Positions 7,748-18,120 of a stretch of DNA of 38,026 nucleotides are shown in pieces. Both the position numbers and the translations under genes were made by a program. The DNA lies in assembly GCA_030648265.1 (NCBI GenBank), contig JAUSHX010000017.1:1-38026 (forward strand). The letters are read 5' to 3'. The stretch's first letter is position 1; the number at the start of each line of letters is the position of its first letter. The notes below the pieces were generated by a model. The model did not search any database, was not told the DNA's origin, and saw only the letters and a list, made by a program, of their open reading frames with translations. The stretch comes from a bacterium (GTDB taxonomy: Bacteria > Patescibacteriota > Minisyncoccia > Phycocordibacterales > UBA2100).

Positions 7748-10700
7748 ATGGAAAAAGTGGAAAAAGTTCTTCTTCTTGGCTCCGGAGGCCTGAAAATCGG
7801 CCAAGCAGGCGAATTTGATTATTCGGGAACACAGGCGATCAAAGCACTCAAAGAGGAGGGTGTACGCGTGGTGCTCATGAATCCTAATATTGCGACAGTT
7901 CAAACGGATGAAGGGCTGGCGGATGCCGTCTATCTCTTGCCTCTCACTCTGCAATTTGCACTTCAAGTAATAAAGAAGGAACGGCCGGATGCGATATTGC
8001 TCGGCTTCGGCGGGCAGACTGCGCTCAACCTCGGGCTTGAGCTTCAAGAGAAAGGAATTCTGACGAAATATAAAGTGCGTGTACTCGGAACTCCTGTGTC
8101 AGTAATAAGGGACACGGAAGACCGCGAGTTATTCGTGAAGCGCCTGCAGGAAATCGGTGTGAAGACCGCGCGCAGTTTCGCGGCGAGAAGCATTGCGGAT
8201 GCGCAAAAAGCTGCGCAAAAAATCGGCTACCCAATAATGGTGCGTGCAGGGTTTGCTCTCGGGGGCCTCGGCTCCGGAATAATTCGCACGCCTGCCGAAC
8301 TCTCACAAAGACTTACAGAAATATTCAAATCCAGCCCGCAGGTTTTGATTGAAGAAGATTTATGCGGATGGAAAGAAGTGGAATATGAAATCGTGCGCGA
8401 CTGCGCCGACAACTGCATTTCCGTTTGCAATATGGAAAACATTGACCCTATGGGAATTCACACAGGCGAAAGCATTGTCGTTGCGCCTTCGCAGACGCTT
8501 TCCAACGAGGAGTACCACCGCCTGCGCGAAATCGCGATTAAAACAATCCGTCATCTTGGCGTCGTCGGAGAATGCAACATTCAATACGCGCTTAATCCGA
8601 AGACGGGCGATTACCGCGTGATTGAAGTAAATGCACGGCTCTCCCGCTCCTCTGCTCTCGCCTCAAAGGCCACGGGTTATCCCCTTGCCTTCATCGCGGC
8701 CAAGCTCGCACTTGGATTCACTTTGCCGGAACTAAAAAATTCTGTCACAAAAACCACGACCGCATGTTTTGAGCCCGCTCTTGATTACATCGTTCTTAAG
8801 ATGCCCCGCTGGGATTTGACCAAATTTGAAAATGCAATTACGCAAATCGGCACCGAAATGAAAAGTGTGGGCGAGGTGATGGCGATTGGAAGAAGTTTTG
8901 AAGAAGTCCTACAAAAAGCGATTCGCATGCTTTCCATCGGCGCAGATGGATTCACGGCGCATAAAAACGGCAATTTCCGCATCCCCCATTATATGGATGA
9001 AATCAAGCATCCAACCACGCGCCGGATTTTTGCACTGGCAGAGGCGCTACGCGCAGGAGTTAGCACGAAGAAAATCTCTACCGCATCCGGCATTGATCCG
9101 TGGTTCTTGGAAAAAATGCAAAACATCATCCTCTGCGCAAAAAAGATATCAAGGTCTCACCTTGATAGAAAAACTATTCTGGGGGCTAAGAAGCTCGGTT
9201 TTTCCGATATTCAAATCGCCACACTTACAAAAAGCACGGAGGATAGGGTACGCAAAGAGAGAAAGCGTCTGAAAGTGCTTCCTGTTATAAAGCAGATAGA
9301 CACGTTGGCAGGCGAATTCCCTGCGCAGACAAATTATCTGTACATAACGTATAACGGAACAAAGAGCGACGTGGTGCACGGCAAAAATAGTGTCGTGGTT
9401 TTGGGAAGCGGGCCGTACTGCATCGGGTCGTCGGTTGAATTTGATTGGTCCAGCGTGCAGGTTTTGAAGACGCTCGCGGAAAATAAATACGAGACGATAA
9501 TGATTAACTCAAATCCGGAAACTGTTTCCACGGATTACGACATGTCCAACCGGCTGTATTTTGAAGAACTTTCGCTTGAGCGCGTTCTGGATATTTATGA
9601 ATTTGAGAAGCCGAAAGGAGTTGTGATTTCAACCGGCGGGCAGATTCCGAACAATCTCGCGCTCCCCCTCCACTCCCGCGGAGTGAAGATTCTTGGTACG
9701 AGCCCGAAAAATATTGACCGTGCGGAAGACAGGCACACGTTCTCAAAATTGCTTGACCGGCTTGCGATTGACCAGCCGGCATGGGTAGAACTTACTACTC
9801 ACAAAGCGGCAGCGAAGGCGGCTCTCAAGCTTGGGTATCCTGTCCTCGTACGCCCCTCATACGTGCTCTCCGGCTCTGCCATGAGCGTCGCATACGACGA
9901 ACCTTCGCTTCTGCGGTATCTCAAAAAGGCAGTAGACATTTCCACGGAGCATCCGGTCGTCATCTCAAAATTCATTGAAAACGCGCGGGAGATTGAAATA
10001 GACGGCGTGGCCTCGCACGGGAAACTTGTCATCTATGCAATCACAGAGCATGTGGAAAACGCCGGCACACATTCCGGCGATGCGACAGTTGTGCTCCCGC
10101 CCCAGCGCACATATCTGGAAACAATCCGCCGTGCCAAGCACGTCACAAAAGGAATCGTAAAAGAGCTGCAAATTACCGGTCCGTTTAATATTCAATTCTT
10201 GGCAAAAGAGAATCACTTGCAGGTTATTGAGTGCAACGTGCGAGCATCGCGCAGTTTCCCATTTGTCTCAAAAGTGACCGGCTACAACTTTATAGATATA
10301 GCGACGCGCGCGATGCTTAAAGAAGATGTTAGTGGGGATTACAGAACGCTTGAATTGGATTTCGTAGCCGTGAAGTCTCCGCAATTCTCATACGCGCGCA
10401 TCAAAGGCGCCGACCCTGTTTCAAATGTGGAAATGGCCTCCACCGGAGAAGTTGCATGTTTCGGGGACTCCTTTGCCGAAGCGCTTATAAAATCCATGCT
10501 TTCGGCCGGTTTTAGATTGCCGAAGAAGAACATTCTGATATCTCTCGGCAAGGAAGAAAACAAAGTGAAGTTGCTTCCCGCGCTTCGCGAACTAGCGAAA
10601 ATGAATTTCAAACTCTTTGCGACCGAACACACGGCTGATTTCATGCGAGAGAATGGAATTGAGTGTGAGAAGGTGTACAAAATCGGTACAAAAAAAGAGC

Positions 10701-10942
10701 CGAGTGTCGGTTCGCTGTTAGATAACGATGGCATTGATCTGATAATTAACATTCCTGGCCGTAATTTCGGCCGCGAGGCCGCCGACGGCTACATCATTCG
10801 TCGAAAAGCAGTTGATATGAATATTCCGCTCATCACCAACCGCCAACTCGCCGAGAGTTTTATCGTAGCATTTTCCGAGATGAATCCTGCGCAATTAAAA
10901 TCCGAATCTGTGAGCATGTACCGAAACAAATCCGAGGTCTAA
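7748..10942 (+). CDS. carB: carbamoyl-phosphate synthase large subunit
   Basis: LLLGSGGLKIGQAGEFDYSGTQAIKAL, two ATP-grasp halves, VVLGSGPYCIGSSVEFDW, C-terminal MGS-like domain. Confidence 0.97.
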   Translation: MEKVEKVLLLGSGGLKIGQAGEFDYSGTQAIKALKEEGVRVVLMNPNIATVQTDEGLADAVYLLPLTLQFALQVIKKERPDAILLGFGGQTALNLGLELQEKGILTKYKVRVLGTPVSVIRDTEDRELFVKRLQEIGVKTARSFAARSIADAQKAAQKIGYPIMVRAGFALGGLGSGIIRTPAELSQRLTEIFKSSPQVLIEEDLCGWKEVEYEIVRDCADNCISVCNMENIDPMGIHTGESIVVAPSQTLSNEEYHRLREIAIKTIRHLGVVGECNIQYALNPKTGDYRVIEVNARLSRSSALASKATGYPLAFIAAKLALGFTLPELKNSVTKTTTACFEPALDYIVLKMPRWDLTKFENAITQIGTEMKSVGEVMAIGRSFEEVLQKAIRMLSIGADGFTAHKNGNFRIPHYMDEIKHPTTRRIFALAEALRAGVSTKKISTASGIDPWFLEKMQNIILCAKKISRSHLDRKTILGAKKLGFSDIQIATLTKSTEDRVRKERKRLKVLPVIKQIDTLAGEFPAQTNYLYITYNGTKSDVVHGKNSVVVLGSGPYCIGSSVEFDWSSVQVLKTLAENKYETIMINSNPETVSTDYDMSNRLYFEELSLERVLDIYEFEKPKGVVISTGGQIPNNLALPLHSRGVKILGTSPKNIDRAEDRHTFSKLLDRLAIDQPAWVELTTHKAAAKAALKLGYPVLVRPSYVLSGSAMSVAYDEPSLLRYLKKAVDISTEHPVVISKFIENAREIEIDGVASHGKLVIYAITEHVENAGTHSGDATVVLPPQRTYLETIRRAKHVTKGIVKELQITGPFNIQFLAKENHLQVIECNVRASRSFPFVSKVTGYNFIDIATRAMLKEDVSGDYRTLELDFVAVKSPQFSYARIKGADPVSNVEMASTGEVACFGDSFAEALIKSMLSAGFRLPKKNILISLGKEENKVKLLPALRELAKMNFKLFATEHTADFMRENGIECEKVYKIGTKKEPSVGSLLDNDGIDLIINIPGRNFGREAADGYIIRRKAVDMNIPLITNRQLAESFIVAFSEMNPAQLKSESVSMYRNKSEV

Positions 10943-10975
10943 TTTCCATTTTTCCGAACCTCTGATAGTATCTGT

Positions 10976-11121
10976 CTAGCTTGAAACCATGCGAGCGCAC
11001 AATTCCCAAGCGATGTCTGCTTGGCCTGCCGAGATATAGGGGTTTGTCGGCTACGGGCTGGGGCCGTCTCTGGTTCTCACGAGCTAGCCGGACCTCTCTT
11101 TTCGGTCCGGCTTCATTTTTT
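10976..11121 (+). ncRNA. candidate structured sRNA or carB 3' UTR RNA ending in a terminator
   Basis: closing stem CTAGCT/AGCTAG plus AACCA/TGGTT, hairpins CCAAGC/GCTTGG, GCCGA/TCGGC, ACGG/CCGT, then terminator; weak -35/-10 with 17-nt spacer upstream. Confidence 0.4.
11086..11121 (+). terminator. rho-independent terminator
   Basis: AGCCGGACCtctcttttcGGTCCGGCTTCATTTTTT. Confidence 0.85.
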
Positions 11122-13794
11122 CCTGAGCACTCGTTTCAAATAGTATCCGGTATGCGAGCCATCAGTTTTAGAGACTTCTTCAGGTGTTCCCTGTGCTACG
11201 ATTTTCCCGCCCCCGGCTCCGCCGTCGGGTCCCATGTCCATAATCCAGTCGGCGCATTTTAAGACATCCAGATTGTGCTCAATCACGACCACGCTGTTCC
11301 CTCTTTCCACCAGCTTCTGGAGAATATCTATGAGCTTCTGCACATCGTCGTAATGAAGTCCGACTGTCGGCTCATCCAAAAGATAAATGGTCTTTGCAGA
11401 AAGCGGGCGATACAGTTCCGACGCTATTTTCACCCTCTGTGCTTCCCCACCGGAAAGTGTTGTCGCGCTTTGTCCGAGTTCAAGATAATCCAGCCCGACA
11501 TCAGAAAGTGTCTTCAAACGGTCAGAAATTGCCGGAACGTCTTCAAAAAATGTCAGAGCCTCCTCTACGGTCATGGAGAGTACGTCGTAAATACTCTTCT
11601 TTTTGTATTTAACCTCCAAAGTTTCTTTCATGAATCGTTTGCCGTTGCACATGTCGCAGGTGACATAGACCGTCGGCAAAAAGTGCATTTCCACGGCGAC
11701 AAGGCCGTTGCCTTGGCACACCTCGCAACGCCCGCCTTTCACATTGAAACTAAAACGCCCCGGCCCCCATCCGCGCGCGCGCGCCTCCTCGCTCATAGCG
11801 AATAAGTCACGAATGTGCGTGAATACGCCCGTGTATGTCGCTGGATTTGAACGTGGCGTGCGCCCTATGGGCGACTGGTCTATCAAAATAGAGCGCGCGA
11901 GATATTCTGTCCCGCTGAATTCTTTGCAGTTATATATTTTTGCCGTGCGATATCGTTTATCAAATCGCGCAAGGAAATTGCGGTGCAATATTTCATAAAG
12001 AAAGGAAGATTTGCCCGAGCCGGATACACCGGTAATCGCCACGAGCTTGCCGAGTGGAATATCCACGTTGAGATTTTGAATGTTGAACTTATTTGCCCCG
12101 CGGATTTTTATCTTTCCCCTATCCGCCGTCCGGCGTTTCTCCGGTGCTGTGATTGAGACCTCCTCGCGCAGATATGAGAGGGTGCGCGAGCCAGATTTAT
12201 TTGTTTTCGCCGTAAGCAGGTCGTCCAGCCAACCATGCGCGACCACGTTTCCTCCATGAATACCCGCACCAGGCCCCAAATCAACGATGTAATCCGAAGC
12301 GAAAATCGTGTCTTCGTCGTGCTCCACCACGATGACGGTGTTGCCGATATCACGCAGATGCTTGAGCGTTTCAATCAATTTGTCGTTGTCGCGCTGGTGC
12401 AATCCTATCGTCGGCTCGTCCAATACGTACAAGGCACCAACAAGACCGGAGCCCAATTGCGAGGCGAGGCGGATACGCTGAGCTTCCCCGCCGGAGAGTG
12501 TGTTCGCCTTTCGATTAAGCGTCAGGTATTCAATGCCGACATTTTGCATGAACCGCAGACGACTCAATATTTCCTTAATGACAACACGCGATATTTCCTC
12601 TTCCTTTTTTGTGAGCTTGAGCCCGTCAAAGAATTTCTGGGCATCGTCTATGGACGATGTTGTAACGTCAACAATGTTCATGCCAGTTTTCTCACTAGTG
12701 CCTTCTGCTTTTTGCCGACCTATGAATACACTCAATGCCTCCGGCCGGAGGCGCGAGCCGTTGCAAACATCGCACGGCTCGTCGCCGAAGAAATACTTGG
12801 AACCAAGCCCGTTGCACGCGGGGCACGCTCCATGCGGGGAATTGAAAGAAAAGAGACGCGGTTCAATTTCAGGAAAAGAAAAACCGTCGTACGGGCACAT
12901 GAATTTCGCCGATACGATGTGCGACGCACCGTCGGCATCTATTATCTTTACTAATCCGTCCGATTCGTGAAGAGCTCTTTCGATCGCTTCAGATGCGCGT
13001 TCGCGCGCGGCCTTTGCATCATCGGTAAATTCAGAAACGAATATTTCGTCCACTACGACGTCTATGTCATGTTTCTTGTTTTTCTCCATCATTATCCGCT
13101 CCCTCAGTTTTTTCTCTTCCCCATCCACAATTACCTTCTCAAATCCTTTATTAAGCAAATCGTAAAGCATTTGGTAGTACTCACCCTTTCGTCCGACGAC
13201 GACAGGCGACGTGATTGTGACTTTTGCAAGCGAAACATTCCTTGTGAGAGATTTCTCCTTTGCTTTACCCACGAGGTGAAACCTCGTGGGTTTCAATGGC
13301 TCAGTTTGGTGTTTTCTTGCGCTATCTACAATTTTTAAGACGGATTCAAGAATTTCTTCGTTTGTATGTTTTTTAACCTCGCGCCCACAGGTTATGCAGT
13401 GCGGTTTGCCTACTCGCGCATAAAGAACGCGCAAATAATCATAGATTTCCGTGATGGTGGCTACCGTGGAACGCGGATTGTTGGAGCGCGATTTTTGGTC
13501 TATTGAAATGGCAGGAGAAAGGCCTGTTATCTCGTCCACATCCGGCTTTTGCATTTGGCGTAAGAATTGGCGGGCATATGCCGAAAGTGATTCCACATAC
13601 TTGCGCTGGCCCTCGGCAAAAATGGTGTCAAACGCCAAAGATGACTTCCCCGAGCCGGAAAGCCCCGTAAACACAACCATTTTATTCCGCGGTATTTCTA
13701 CCGAGATATTCTTTAAATTGTGGGTTCTTGCACCTTTAACAATGATTTTGCTTCCATCCTCCCGATTTTCGTTTGGTTTGGACATATAACGCAA
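11113..13794 (-). CDS. uvrA: excinuclease ABC subunit A
   Basis: [50 protein letters not shown], second ABC domain [15 protein letters not shown]. Confidence 0.96.
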   Translation of the reverse strand: MRYMSKPNENREDGSKIIVKGARTHNLKNISVEIPRNKMVVFTGLSGSGKSSLAFDTIFAEGQRKYVESLSAYARQFLRQMQKPDVDEITGLSPAISIDQKSRSNNPRSTVATITEIYDYLRVLYARVGKPHCITCGREVKKHTNEEILESVLKIVDSARKHQTEPLKPTRFHLVGKAKEKSLTRNVSLAKVTITSPVVVGRKGEYYQMLYDLLNKGFEKVIVDGEEKKLRERIMMEKNKKHDIDVVVDEIFVSEFTDDAKAARERASEAIERALHESDGLVKIIDADGASHIVSAKFMCPYDGFSFPEIEPRLFSFNSPHGACPACNGLGSKYFFGDEPCDVCNGSRLRPEALSVFIGRQKAEGTSEKTGMNIVDVTTSSIDDAQKFFDGLKLTKKEEEISRVVIKEILSRLRFMQNVGIEYLTLNRKANTLSGGEAQRIRLASQLGSGLVGALYVLDEPTIGLHQRDNDKLIETLKHLRDIGNTVIVVEHDEDTIFASDYIVDLGPGAGIHGGNVVAHGWLDDLLTAKTNKSGSRTLSYLREEVSITAPEKRRTADRGKIKIRGANKFNIQNLNVDIPLGKLVAITGVSGSGKSSFLYEILHRNFLARFDKRYRTAKIYNCKEFSGTEYLARSILIDQSPIGRTPRSNPATYTGVFTHIRDLFAMSEEARARGWGPGRFSFNVKGGRCEVCQGNGLVAVEMHFLPTVYVTCDMCNGKRFMKETLEVKYKKKSIYDVLSMTVEEALTFFEDVPAISDRLKTLSDVGLDYLELGQSATTLSGGEAQRVKIASELYRPLSAKTIYLLDEPTVGLHYDDVQKLIDILQKLVERGNSVVVIEHNLDVLKCADWIMDMGPDGGAGGGKIVAQGTPEEVSKTDGSHTGYYLKRVLRKK
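13267..13291. repeat. 25-bp palindrome inside uvrA
   Basis: ACCCACGAGGT-GAA-ACCTCGTGGGT, 11-bp perfect arms. Confidence 0.75.
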
Positions 13795-13844
13795 ACCATC
13801 CCCCGCTTTACGCTAGGGGTTGGTACGGAGCAATATAGCATCTT

Positions 13845-13881
13845 GGCATAAAAGGAAAAGGCGGAGGTGGCTCACCGCCTT
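13845..13881 (-). terminator. rho-independent terminator downstream of the membrane protein gene
   Basis: minus AAGGCGG...CCGCCTT stem followed by TTCCTTTT. Confidence 0.65.
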
Positions 13882-13892
13882 CCCCCGCCTTA

Positions 13893-14300
13893 CTATTGCC
13901 ATCGCCAGATTCTCTGGTATTGTTTTCCAGCGATGTACCCGCCGAAGCAATCAAAGACGACGTCAAAAAAAGTGTCCCAATTGCCCTGCGGTACATAGTC
14001 CGTAATGATAAGGAAGATTCTCTCCAATCTTTCCCACCCTAAACCGACGAGCAGACCAGACGCCACTCCGGCTAACGGAAGACCGAAGCGTAGAATTGCC
14101 CACCTGAAACGTGCGGGGCAATTGGCGAGTACCAAGAACACCAAAATGCATGCTCCGGCCCCACCAGTGAAATGCATGATCTTGTCGTACCAAAGAGATT
14201 CCACGAAAAAGCCGTGCACACGCTGTACAAAGAACATTACTACTAACACCACTGCCAACAGCATCCCTGGCAGGACGAACAGACTGAACTGCCTTTTCAT
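13893..14300 (-). CDS. VanZ/DUF2238-like small integral membrane protein
   Basis: SLWYDKIMHFTGGAGACILVF...GWERLERIF...DTFFDVVFDCFGGYIAG; start placed at MKRQFSLF. Confidence 0.6.
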   Translation of the reverse strand: MKRQFSLFVLPGMLLAVVLVVMFFVQRVHGFFVESLWYDKIMHFTGGAGACILVFLVLANCPARFRWAILRFGLPLAGVASGLLVGLGWERLERIFLIITDYVPQGNWDTFFDVVFDCFGGYIAGKQYQRIWRWQ

Positions 14301-14362
14301 GGAAGTTCCTTTAGCGTTATTTGTCAGTGCGTAGGCTACCACAAACGAGGATTCTGGCAAAG

Positions 14363-14938
14363 TTACGACAGAGGAATACTGTCCAAGTCTTCCGAGCGGA
14401 TCTCCTTATACAACGGATTACGCACGAGCGCAGGCGCGCCGTCTTTCTCAACAACATAATATGCAAAGCCGCGCATTTTTTTGACCATTTCGTAGTCCGC
14501 ATGCCCCGGCATTGAGGCGGAGTCGTTCGCCCCCAAAACAGGGCTATCATCAGAGGTTACAAGCCACGTCTTCCCCGTATTTACCACCAAATGACCATAT
14601 CCGGCAGGCATATACACCGAATCGCCCGCCTTTACTTTGATTGCCTTAAATTCCTCCACGCGGTCTATTTGAGGTACGCCATTCTCGTCCACAAGTTTTT
14701 GCAAGAGCGCGATTCCCTCTCCCTCAAGAATTACGTACGTCTCATCCAAATTTCCTACGTGATAGTGGCCGTATGTTTTTATGTATTCACCACCCACGGT
14801 GCCGCTTTCCCAGACCGTGATATTCCGTTTTTCGGAACCTCCGCGAATCATGTAGTAATGAACCGCTGGCCCCGTTGCATCCGGATGCATCAAAACTTCC
14901 TTCATTTTTTCGTGCGTTCTCACTGCAAGCGGTTCCAT
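14363..14938 (-). CDS. cupin-type (archaeal-type) glucose-6-phosphate isomerase
   Basis: EYIKTYGHYHVGNLDETYVILEGEGIALLQK...VYMPAGYGHLVVNTG: cupin metal-binding motif typical of the GPI cupin family. Confidence 0.8.
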   Translation of the reverse strand: MEPLAVRTHEKMKEVLMHPDATGPAVHYYMIRGGSEKRNITVWESGTVGGEYIKTYGHYHVGNLDETYVILEGEGIALLQKLVDENGVPQIDRVEEFKAIKVKAGDSVYMPAGYGHLVVNTGKTWLVTSDDSPVLGANDSASMPGHADYEMVKKMRGFAYYVVEKDGAPALVRNPLYKEIRSEDLDSIPLS

Positions 14939-14982
14939 AAGGGTAGTTTACAGTTTACAGACTACAGTTTACAGAGAATTAA

Positions 14983-15909
14983 TCAAGAAAGGATAACCGC
15001 CTCTTCTTTCAACTGCACACCGAACTTTACCTCCACAGCTTTCTTAATATCCTCCGCCAGTTGTTTAACTTCGCGTGCGGTAGCGCCTCCCTCGTTCACG
15101 ATGTAGTTAGGGTGTTGGAGGCTTGCGATTGCCCCGCCGATTTTTACCCCTTTCATCCCCGCCTTATCAATAAGCCAGCCGGCAGGAACGCGGTTTTCTC
15201 GGGATTTCTGATTTTGGTCTGTTTCAAACAATTCTTGCACCTCGCGCGACACGACAGGATTCATGAAATAAGAACCCGCGGCCCGAACATTTTGCAAGTG
15301 ACGTTTTTCGCGCTCTGCTATAGTTTCCTCAATCAGGCGGCTTCCATCCGAGCTATCCACGCCCCGAAGCTCAATGGCGACATTGGTAATAATCCATTCG
15401 GGATTATCTTTAAAGAAACTGTGCCGGTACGAGAAGTCACAACCGGCATTTGGGAACTCCCTGATTTCCGCAGTCGCAGAATTCAGCGCGCGAACTTTAA
15501 TCGGAAAATCTTTAATCTCCGTACCGAACGCGCCCGCATTACCCCGCATGGCGCCACCAATTGTGCCTGGGATACCCGCTAGCTTTTCCCATCCGCCCAA
15601 ATTCTTCTCACTCGCGGCGCGGATCAGTTCAAGCAAATTACATCCGGCGTCCGCTTCTAATACGCGTTCGGAAATCGCGAACGCACCTTTTGTCATGTGA
15701 ATGACGAGTTTGTTTAGCCCTTTGTCGGGAACAAGAATGTTGCTTCCGCCGGAAAGTATAACAAAGGCAATTTCCTTTCCCTTCGCCCACAGAATAGCCT
15801 CCCGCATTTCATCTTCCGTTCGGACATCTACAAAATACTTCGCAGGCCCGCCGATTTTAAACGTAGTCAAGGGCGCTAAGGGCACATTTTCTTGGATGCT
15901 TATTGTCAT
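14983..15909 (-). CDS. murB: UDP-N-acetylenolpyruvoylglucosamine reductase
   Basis: LTTFKIGGPAKYFV, ILSGGSNILV, GIPGTIGGAMRGNAGAFG, AAGSYFMNP; start at MTISIQEN. Confidence 0.93.
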   Translation of the reverse strand: MTISIQENVPLAPLTTFKIGGPAKYFVDVRTEDEMREAILWAKGKEIAFVILSGGSNILVPDKGLNKLVIHMTKGAFAISERVLEADAGCNLLELIRAASEKNLGGWEKLAGIPGTIGGAMRGNAGAFGTEIKDFPIKVRALNSATAEIREFPNAGCDFSYRHSFFKDNPEWIITNVAIELRGVDSSDGSRLIEETIAEREKRHLQNVRAAGSYFMNPVVSREVQELFETDQNQKSRENRVPAGWLIDKAGMKGVKIGGAIASLQHPNYIVNEGGATAREVKQLAEDIKKAVEVKFGVQLKEEAVILS

Positions 15910-15910
15910 A

Positions 15911-17977
15911 TTATTTTGACTGTTTCCGTTTACCTTTCTCAAGCTCTTGAATCTCATCCCGCAACAGTGCCGCAGTCTCAAAATCCAGATTATTCGCGGC
16001 TTCGTGCATTTCCTTGCGTTTGGCGGCTATGAGACTCGCTTTCGTCCCCGCATAAGCGGCAGAGTCCAGTTTTGCGAGGTCAAACACCGCTCTTCGGCGC
16101 GCCGCCACGATATCGCCGACAATATCTTTGATACGGGTCTTTATCGTCTTAGGCGTTATGCCGTGCTTTGTATTATACGCAATTTGCCGGTCACGACGCT
16201 CATTTGTCGTCTTTATTGCGCGCTCCATAGAGCCTGTAGAATTATCGGCGTAGAGAATCACGCGCCCCAGCACATTGCGCGCGGCGCGCCCGATGGTCTG
16301 GATAAGGGATGTTTCCGAGCGCAGAAATCCCTCCTTATCGGCATCCATAATTCCTACAAGTTCTACTTCGGGCAGGTCCAATCCCTCACGCAAAAGATTT
16401 ACCCCCACGAGCACATCAAACACGCCTTTGCGAAAATCAGTCAGAGTTTCAATGCGTTCTATCGTCTTTACATCGGAGTGTATGTAGCGCGATTTGATTT
16501 TCTTTTCAGTCAGAAATGCAGACAAATCCTCCGCCATCTTTTTTGTAAGTACAGTAACCATTGACCTGCCTCCGCGTTTGGTAACAATTTCCGCTTCCGC
16601 GATGAAATCTTTGACTTGACCGGGATATTCGAGAACCAAGGACGGTCCTTCAGCACCAAGGACCGTCCTTGGTGCTGCGCTTATGATTGGTTTTACGATA
16701 ACTTCCGGATCCACGAGGCCGGTCGGGCGAATCACCTGCTCTATGGGCTTGCCACTGTGCCCCAATTCATAAACGCCTGGCGTGGCACTGGTGTAAATTG
16801 TCTGCCCTACACGCTCTTGGAATTCTGCAAAATTAAGCGGGCGATTGTCTACGGCGCTCGGAAGCCGGAATCCGTGTTCCACGAGCATATCCTTGCGGGC
16901 GCGGTCCCCCGCGTACATTCCGCCGATTTGAGGAACAGTAACGTGCGATTCATCAATGATGGTGAGGAACCCGTCGGCACTCCCCGCATTTTTTGTAAAA
17001 TATGACAGCAGTGTGTGTGGAGGTTCGCCGGATTTGCGCCTATCAAAATGGCGGGAATAATTTTCAATCCCGTTGCAAAAACCGAATTCGCGAATCATGG
17101 ATATATCCTGCCTTGTCCGGCGCTTCAATCGTTCCGCTTCCAGTATCTTTCCCGCAGAGTCAAATCTATTCAGCTGTTCCTTCAGTTCAATTTCCATATC
17201 CGCAAGAGCCAATTCCTGCACATCTTTTGGCGTCACATAGTGCTTTGCGGGAAAGACGAACGTGGACGGAAGCGTGCCTATACCCTCCCGTGTTATTGCA
17301 TTTATTTCTTCAATTTTGGAAACACCGCCGCCCGTCAAATCAATCCGCCTGATAATTCTTTCGTTCGCGGGCATTATTTCCACGCGCGAGCCGAGAGCGC
17401 GGAAAGTTCCCGGCGAGAGGTCGCCCGCCACGCGCTCAAAATACATCGCTATGAGCCGGCGCATGAGGGCGGCTCTCGTAAGCGTCTCGCCTTTTGTTAT
17501 TTTCAAATTGATTTTCTCGTATTCCAACGGGCTCCCGAGGCCGTAGATGCAAGATACGGAAGCGACCACAATCACGTCTTTTCTCGTGAGCAGGGCCTGC
17601 GTCGCCGCGTGCCGTAATCGTTCAATGTCCTCGTTTATTTGCGCTTCCTTTTCTATATACGTATCGCTAATAGGCATGTACGCCTCGGGCTGGTAGTAAT
17701 CGTAGTAAGAAACAAAATAGTGCACGGCATTCTCGGGAAAGAATTCCCGATATTCTGCCGCGAGCTGTGCGGCAAGCGTTTTGTTGTGCGCAATGACAAG
17801 CGTGGGTTTCTGGACCTTTTCAATCACATTCGCCATCGTGAAGGTCTTTCCGGAACCGGTTACCCCCAAAAGCGTCTGATGCCGTTTCCCATCCTTCAAC
17901 CCCTCCACAAGCGCCTTTATAGCCGTTGGTTGGTCCCCATCAGGTTTGTAATCCGATTTGATTTTAAACTTTGCCAC
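15911..17977 (-). CDS. uvrB: excinuclease ABC subunit B
   Basis: YKPDGDQPTAIKALVEGL, LLGVTGSGKTFTMANVI, YYDYYQPEAYMP, GVNLLREGLDLPEVELV, C-terminal UVR motif. Confidence 0.97.
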   Translation of the reverse strand: MAKFKIKSDYKPDGDQPTAIKALVEGLKDGKRHQTLLGVTGSGKTFTMANVIEKVQKPTLVIAHNKTLAAQLAAEYREFFPENAVHYFVSYYDYYQPEAYMPISDTYIEKEAQINEDIERLRHAATQALLTRKDVIVVASVSCIYGLGSPLEYEKINLKITKGETLTRAALMRRLIAMYFERVAGDLSPGTFRALGSRVEIMPANERIIRRIDLTGGGVSKIEEINAITREGIGTLPSTFVFPAKHYVTPKDVQELALADMEIELKEQLNRFDSAGKILEAERLKRRTRQDISMIREFGFCNGIENYSRHFDRRKSGEPPHTLLSYFTKNAGSADGFLTIIDESHVTVPQIGGMYAGDRARKDMLVEHGFRLPSAVDNRPLNFAEFQERVGQTIYTSATPGVYELGHSGKPIEQVIRPTGLVDPEVIVKPIISAAPRTVLGAEGPSLVLEYPGQVKDFIAEAEIVTKRGGRSMVTVLTKKMAEDLSAFLTEKKIKSRYIHSDVKTIERIETLTDFRKGVFDVLVGVNLLREGLDLPEVELVGIMDADKEGFLRSETSLIQTIGRAARNVLGRVILYADNSTGSMERAIKTTNERRDRQIAYNTKHGITPKTIKTRIKDIVGDIVAARRRAVFDLAKLDSAAYAGTKASLIAAKRKEMHEAANNLDFETAALLRDEIQELEKGKRKQSK
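16635..16677. repeat. nested palindrome inside uvrB
   Basis: ACCAAGGACGGTCCTT-cagcacc-AAGGACCGTCCTTGGT (16-bp arms) plus overlapping 27-bp CAGCACCAAGGAC-C-GTCCTTGGTGCTG. Confidence 0.85.
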
Positions 17978-18054
17978 CCGCCCACTCTATCAGGATTTAG
18001 ATCTAAAGTGTATTTCCCCTGTAAAAACGACCAAATCATTACACCACGTTTTTA

Positions 18055-18120
18055 GCGTCACTGACGTGCCTGACACCATTTATTCGTGCCTGCGTCACTG
18101 ACGTGCCTGACACCATTTAT
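18055..18120. repeat. two exact 29-bp direct repeats
   Basis: GCGTCACTGACGTGCCTGACACCATTTAT at 18055-18083 and 18092-18120, partial third CACCATTTAT at 18122. Confidence 0.95.

Noticed and set aside
9147-9167. TATCAAGGT-CTC-ACCTTGATA hairpin inside carB as another inserted element
   Set aside because: Arms are only 9 bp and the surrounding CarB protein does not look clearly expanded; not strong enough to claim.
10976-11121. SRP RNA, 6S RNA or tmRNA identity for the carB-uvrA intergenic RNA
   Set aside because: Conserved signature sequences of these RNAs were not seen; left as unknown candidate.
12235-12954. 239-aa plus-strand ORF antisense to uvrA, and similar long antisense ORFs (15061-15582, 30702-31235)
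   Set aside because: Each lies opposite a confidently identified conserved gene; low-complexity, Arg-rich translations without recognisable domains.
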